Assembly: GCA_013139225.1 (NCBI GenBank)
Contig: WTBG01000060.1
Span: forward strand, 1-7,680
Direction of reading: 5' to 3'
From: Deltaproteobacteria bacterium
Lineage (GTDB): Bacteria; Desulfobacterota; WTBG01
Length of the DNA: 7,680 bases
Below, one piece after another: positions 3,905-7,680 of the stretch (its first letter is position 1; each line of letters starts with the position of its first letter). Made by a program: the position numbers and the translations under genes. The notes beneath the pieces are model-generated. The model had not been told where the DNA came from. It saw only the letters and a list, made by a program, of their open reading frames with translations, and searched no databases.

Positions 3905-6325
3905 ATGAGAGTTCATCAACTTGCTAAAGAACTAAATTTAAAAGCTAAAGAATTATTCCCCCACCTTAAAAAGTTGGGGATAGAATTCAAAAACCACATG
4001 AGTGCTCTTTCTACTGATGATATAGAGAGAGTAAGGAAATTGTTGAATCCTCCTACTGCTGAAGAAATTGTTGAAAAAAGGTTGCAACCAACTCTTATAA
4101 GGAGGAGAAGAAAGGTAGTAGTAGTAGAACCCCCTGAAGAACCAAAGGAAAGTGCTGAGAAAGAAACAGCTGAAGAAATCCCCACAATCGTTAAGCCAAC
4201 CGAAAAGGAAAAAGAGGAGGCGGAAACCCTACCTGTTAAAGAAGCTGAGCAACAAAAAAAAGCAGTTGATACTGCTCCACCCAAAAAACCTCCTGCTGTA
4301 AAGATCATCTCTAAAAAAGTAGAACTGCCTGAGGTAGAAAAAGAGAAGGAAGAAGTAACAAGAAAAGGGAAACTCAAGAGAGGGAAACTCACGAGAGAGA
4401 AACCTAAAAAAGAACGATTCTTCCCCATCACCTCTTCTAAAGACGCAAAAGAAGAGGAAGAGGAAGCCCCTTCTAAGAAATCAACCAAAACATATAGACC
4501 ATTTCCTTATCATAAGAAAAAACCTCTCTCCCTCGTCAAACCTAAAAAAACCGAGATTACAATACCCAAAGCAATCAAGAGAAAAATAAAGATAGTAGAA
4601 GGAATAACTGTCGGCCAACTGGCAAAAAGGATGAGCATCAAAGCAGGAGAAGTAATCAAAAAGCTTATGGGTTTAGGTGTTATGGCAACTGTGAATAAAA
4701 CCATCGATATTGATGCTGCTTTACTTGCCGCTCATGAATTCGGATATGAAATAGAAATCATTCCTATAGAAGAAGAACGAATTCTTACTGAAAAAGAAGA
4801 CACCACCGAGGAACTACTTCCTCGCGCACCGATAGTAACGGTAATGGGACACATAGATCATGGTAAAACTTCCTTGCTTGATGCTATCCGGCAAACCAAT
4901 GTAATAGAAAGAGAGGCTGGGGGAATTACCCAACATATAGGAGCCTATCATGTAAAACTAGACAAAGGGAATATTGCTTTTATTGATACTCCAGGCCATG
5001 AGGCATTCACAACCATGCGCGCACGAGGAGCAAAGGTTACCGATATTGTGGTACTTGTTGTAGCTGCAGATGATGGTGTCATGCCTCAGACAATAGAGGC
5101 AATTGATCATTCAAAAGCGGCAAAGGTGCCTATTATTGTTGCCATCAATAAAATTGATAAACCCAATGCCAATCCAGAAAAGATTAAACAATCCCTTTCA
5201 GATTATGAACTTGTCCCGGAAGATTGGGGAGGTGATACCCTCTATGCAGAAATCTCAGCTAAAAAGCAAGAAGGCATTGAAGAACTTTTAGAAACTATCC
5301 TTCTTCAAACTGAGATGTTAGAACTGAAGGTAAATCCCAACAAGCCTGCTACGGGAACAGTAATTGAGGCAAAACTGGACAAGAACAAAGGCCCAATAGC
5401 TACCATATTGGTTCAGGGAGGGACATTAAAGGAAGGGGACACATTCGTTTCCGGCGTACACTTTGGTAAGGTTAGAGCCCTTGTTGACAGTACAGGAGAA
5501 AAAATTTCTCAGGCAGGTCCTTCTACACCCGTACAGGTTTTTGGTCTCTCTGGAGTACCTGATGCAGGAGATAGCTTTCTGGTTGTGGATGAAGAGAAAA
5601 AAGCCAGACAGGCAGGACAATATCTCCAACAAAAGCAGAGGGAAAAAGAGCTTGTTGAATCAAGCAAGGTAACACTAGAAGGAATACAAGACCAAATAAC
5701 AGAGGGTACTGTCAAAGAACTTAATGCGATCATCAAAGCTGATGTACACGGAACCATAGAGGCTTTAACCAAATCATTAGAAGAGTTAGGAAACGAGGAT
5801 GTTAAAATCAATATTATCCACAGTGCTGTTGGTTCCATTAACCAGTCTGATGTTATGCTAGCCTCTGCTTCTCAAGCAATTATTATTGGATTTGGTGTTA
5901 AACCGGATGCAAAAGCTAAGCCGGTTGCAGAACAGGAAAAAGCAGACATAAGACTCTACAGCATCATTTATGATGCCATTTCTGATATCAAAAATTCCCT
6001 GGAACTTCTTCTTGATCCCACTCTGATTGAAAAAATCAGCGGCAAAGCTGAAGTTAGGCAAATCTTTGATGTCTCTAAGCAGGGAACTATTGCTGGCAGC
6101 TTTGTCCTCGATGGTAAAATTGCTAGAGGCACTAAGATGCGACTAATGAGAAACGGTACCCTTCTTCACCAGGGGAGGATTGCTTCCCTAAGACGATTTA
6201 AAGACAATGTGCGTGAAGTTGAATCCGGATATGAATGTGGTATTGTTATAGAAGGAATCAGAGAAATAGAGGTTGGTGACATCATAGAATGTTACACAAT
6301 AGAAGAGATCGCTACAAAGCTGTAA
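3905..6325 (+). CDS. infB: Translation initiation factor IF-2
   Basis: Encodes 806 residues. IF2 is the GTPase that brings fMet-tRNA to the 30S subunit and promotes 50S joining. An N-terminal IF2_N module (1-48, MRVHQLAKELNLKAKELF) precedes a Lys/Glu/Pro-rich linker (about 55-225). A second IF2_N module follows (about 232-285, GITVGQLAKRMSIKAGEVIKKL). The G domain (about 307-475) has G1 GHIDHGKT (315-322), G3 DTPGH (361-365), G4 NKID (415-418) and G5 SAK (451-453). Domains II to IV fill the rest, ending with the fMet-tRNA-binding beta barrel containing GYECGIVIEG and ECYTIEEI. All GTPase motifs are intact. The Shine-Dalgarno is weak (AGG, four bases before the ATG), and the 18-base gap after nusA suggests translational coupling. 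The AG-rich linker codons produce long open frames on the other strand, which are not genes. Confidence 0.98.
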   Translation: MRVHQLAKELNLKAKELFPHLKKLGIEFKNHMSALSTDDIERVRKLLNPPTAEEIVEKRLQPTLIRRRRKVVVVEPPEEPKESAEKETAEEIPTIVKPTEKEKEEAETLPVKEAEQQKKAVDTAPPKKPPAVKIISKKVELPEVEKEKEEVTRKGKLKRGKLTREKPKKERFFPITSSKDAKEEEEEAPSKKSTKTYRPFPYHKKKPLSLVKPKKTEITIPKAIKRKIKIVEGITVGQLAKRMSIKAGEVIKKLMGLGVMATVNKTIDIDAALLAAHEFGYEIEIIPIEEERILTEKEDTTEELLPRAPIVTVMGHIDHGKTSLLDAIRQTNVIEREAGGITQHIGAYHVKLDKGNIAFIDTPGHEAFTTMRARGAKVTDIVVLVVAADDGVMPQTIEAIDHSKAAKVPIIVAINKIDKPNANPEKIKQSLSDYELVPEDWGGDTLYAEISAKKQEGIEELLETILLQTEMLELKVNPNKPATGTVIEAKLDKNKGPIATILVQGGTLKEGDTFVSGVHFGKVRALVDSTGEKISQAGPSTPVQVFGLSGVPDAGDSFLVVDEEKKARQAGQYLQQKQREKELVESSKVTLEGIQDQITEGTVKELNAIIKADVHGTIEALTKSLEELGNEDVKINIIHSAVGSINQSDVMLASASQAIIIGFGVKPDAKAKPVAEQEKADIRLYSIIYDAISDIKNSLELLLDPTLIEKISGKAEVRQIFDVSKQGTIAGSFVLDGKIARGTKMRLMRNGTLLHQGRIASLRRFKDNVREVESGYECGIVIEGIREIEVGDIIECYTIEEIATKL

Positions 6326-6374
6326 TTACTTTGGGTTATCAAATATACTCTCTTTTTCATTTAGGACCAACAGC

Positions 6375-6662
6375 ATGGTCGTTGGAATCTGTTGTCTGGA
6401 TTTGCGAATCAGCGAAAACAATTCCCTAAAGGGAAAGCGACGTATCCTGAAAAGAATTATCGAAAGAGTAAAACATAAATTTAACGTTTCCATAGCTGAA
6501 GTAGGGAATCACGACCTTTGGCAGAGTTCCCAGATAGGTTTTTGCATGGTGGGTAACGATAAGAGGTTCATAAATTCAGCCTTAGATAAAATCATTTATT
6601 TCATCGAAGAGATTAACATTGCTGAAATTACTAAATCTGATTTTGAAATCATAAATTTGTAG
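6375..6662 (+). CDS. DUF503 / YlxP-family protein
   Basis: Encodes 95 residues, the normal size of the DUF503 (YlxP-like) family. The pattern fits: an opening beta strand MVVGICCLDLRISENNSLKGKRRILKRIIERV (the LKxKR motif is typical), then FNVSIAEVGNHDLWQSSQIGFCMVGND (about residues 36-62) and a C-terminal helix ending near FIEEINIAEI. The biochemical role is not established; the family is regularly found between infB and rbfA, which suggests a link to ribosome assembly or translation. AGGA at 6363-6366, eight bases before the ATG, supports the start. It is 49 bases after infB and 47 before the preferred rbfA start. The identification rests on sequence pattern plus position. Confidence 0.9.
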   Translation: MVVGICCLDLRISENNSLKGKRRILKRIIERVKHKFNVSIAEVGNHDLWQSSQIGFCMVGNDKRFINSALDKIIYFIEEINIAEITKSDFEIINL

Positions 6663-6709
6663 AACTCCTCCCTTTCAATTTCCTGGAACAATACAGGGTG
6701 GTGGGGCAC

Positions 6710-7084
6710 ATGAATCATAACTACAAAAGGGCGGACAGAGTTTCTGACCTTCTCAAAGTAGAAATTTCTCAAATGCTTCTTAAGGAAGTTAAAGATCCCC
6801 ATATCGGTTTCATGACCATCACCGGTGTAGAGGTATCTAAAGATCTTCATGTGGCAAATGTTTTTTACACAATCTTAGGAGATGAAAAACAAGTAAGCGA
6901 GTCGGCGCAGGCATTAAGCCGGGTTTCCCATTTTATCAAAAGGCAGTTAGGGAAAAGGTTAAGGATGCGGTATATACCTGATATTATTTTCAGATATGAC
7001 CACTCTTTAGAATATGGAGCTAAAATTGATAACATTCTTGGCCATCTAAAAGATTCTGAGGAAACAGATCCTGGTGGGAAATAA
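6710..7084 (+). CDS. rbfA: 30S ribosome-binding factor RbfA
   Basis: Encodes 124 residues. RbfA is a KH-type protein that binds 30S precursors near the 5' end of 16S rRNA and is needed for late maturation and cold growth. Family features are the N-terminal YKRADRVSDLLKVEISQMLLKEVKDPHIGFMTITGVEVSKDL (5-46) and the C-terminal LRMRYIPDIIFRYDHSLEYGAKIDNIL. The start at ATG 6710 is preferred because AGGGTGG (6695-6701) sits eight bases upstream as a Shine-Dalgarno. An in-frame GTG at 6698 would add four residues (start M-V-G-H) but would bury that site and has only a poor one of its own. The gene lies in the same operon as infB and truB, with 53 bases to truB. Confidence 0.95.
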   Translation: MNHNYKRADRVSDLLKVEISQMLLKEVKDPHIGFMTITGVEVSKDLHVANVFYTILGDEKQVSESAQALSRVSHFIKRQLGKRLRMRYIPDIIFRYDHSLEYGAKIDNILGHLKDSEETDPGGK

Positions 7085-7137
7085 ATCATTTTCACATTGC
7101 AGTATTTCCCCCACTTGACTTGTATGGGCAATCATTT

Positions 7138-7680
7138 ATGGACGGAATATTAATAATTGACAAACCCAGCGGCATTACTTCATACCAGGTTGTGAAAAAA
7201 GTAAAAAAAACTTTGAAAGCAACAAAGGTTGGACATGGGGGAACCTTAGACCCCCTGGCTACCGGTGTCTTACCCATCTTCCTCAATAGAGCGACAAAAT
7301 TATCTCCTTTCTTGATGAACGGTATTAAAAGATACTGTGCGACCATGAAATTGGGCATCGAAACTGACACGTTAGACCAGGATGGTAAGATTACCGCCGA
7401 AAGCAACTGCATTCCGGAAGACCATCTGCAGATTATTACAACCATCAACTCTTTCAAAGGCACGATTGAACAAATTCCCCCTATGTTTTCAGCCTTAAAG
7501 TATAAAGGCACACCACTTTACAAACTTGCCAGAAGGGGAATAACACTAAATCTCAAAGCACGTAAAGTTATCATACATGAAATTAAAGTACATGAGATAA
7601 ACCTTCCTCATATAACCTTTGAAGTGTGTTGCTCTTCAGGAACCTATGTCAGGACCCTGTGCGCTGATATTGGGAAAAAA
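7138..7680 (+). CDS. truB: tRNA pseudouridine(55) synthase TruB (3' end off window)
   Basis: The first 181 residues are present and the frame is open at the window edge; full proteins are usually 230-310 residues. TruB isomerises U55 in the T loop of nearly all tRNAs and acts as a tRNA-folding chaperone. Signatures in order are DGILIIDKPSGITSYQVV (2-19), the catalytic motif VGHGGTLDPLATGVLPI (31-47) with catalytic Asp38, KRYCATMKLGIETDTLDQDG (64-83) with the conserved Tyr66, QIPPMFSALKYKGTPLYKLARRG, and SSGTYVRTLCADIG (166-179). The ATG at 7138 gives the family-typical N terminus, but its Shine-Dalgarno is weak (only GGG about ten bases upstream). The catalytic core is intact; the C-terminal PUA-like part, if present, lies outside the window. 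Confidence 0.96.
   Translation, partial: MDGILIIDKPSGITSYQVVKKVKKTLKATKVGHGGTLDPLATGVLPIFLNRATKLSPFLMNGIKRYCATMKLGIETDTLDQDGKITAESNCIPEDHLQIITTINSFKGTIEQIPPMFSALKYKGTPLYKLARRGITLNLKARKVIIHEIKVHEINLPHITFEVCCSSGTYVRTLCADIGKK

Noticed and set aside
3916..4488. Long minus-strand open frame (about 190 codons) opposite the start of infB
   Set aside because: It is a Ser/Phe/Leu-rich shadow of the Lys/Glu-rich linker codons of infB, with no family resemblance and no ribosome-binding site.
7115..7137. TTGACT upstream of truB as a -35 box
   Set aside because: At normal spacing the -10 position would fall on the truB start codon region (ATGGAC), which is no match. truB is more likely expressed from the upstream operon.

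Overview
This window comes from an AT-rich bacterial chromosome and holds ordinary housekeeping genes in two divergent blocks. The left block, on the minus strand, is pyrR (3' end cut by the window edge) and lepB. The right block, on the plus strand, is tRNA-Gly(CCC), rimP, nusA, infB, a DUF503/ylxP-type gene, rbfA and the first part of truB. Taxonomy cannot be fixed from this sequence. A short LepB with one membrane segment, a 431-residue NusA with a C-terminal helix-hairpin-helix extension, DUF503 between infB and rbfA, no ylxR/ylxQ, and PyrR control of a pyr leader do not fit enterobacteria or classical Bacilli. An anaerobic Gram-negative lineage such as Planctomycetota/Brocadiales is only a weak guess.

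Left block (1-1623, minus strand). lepB is followed by a non-coding stretch of about 490 bp that carries most of the unusual structure. In transcription order for pyrR it holds a 10-bp-periodic CGCAGA repeat, a sigma70-type promoter (878-905), a 178-bp element with 19-bp perfect terminal inverted repeats (695-872), a PyrR-binding RNA loop (664-681), an antiterminator, an intrinsic terminator (576-612), a 42-bp palindrome related to the ends of the 178-bp element (533-574), and then the pyrR ribosome-binding site and start. This is a complete PyrR transcription attenuator, so PyrR probably represses its own transcript, and whatever pyr genes follow, when uridine nucleotides are plentiful.

Divergent intergenic region (1624-1856). 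It holds a second 42-bp palindrome of the same family (1699-1740), a possible lepB promoter, and a near-consensus promoter (1818-1846) for the tRNA.

Right block (1857-7680, plus strand). tRNA-Gly is followed by a strong intrinsic terminator that ends only about 16 bp before the rimP start. The same transcription unit then appears to run on through rimP-nusA-infB-DUF503-rbfA-truB with gaps of 18-55 bp. The products work in ribosome assembly (RimP, RbfA), transcription elongation and termination (NusA), translation initiation (IF2) and tRNA modification (TruB). The layout resembles the Escherichia coli metY-rimP-nusA-infB-rbfA-truB operon, with a glycine tRNA in place of the initiator tRNA. The terminator before rimP is a natural candidate for feedback by NusA.

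The most interesting material is the small palindrome/inverted-repeat family (three members in about 1.2 kb, one sitting at the predicted pyrR transcription start) and the two attenuation-type leaders. No CRISPR array, transposase, phage or defence gene is visible.
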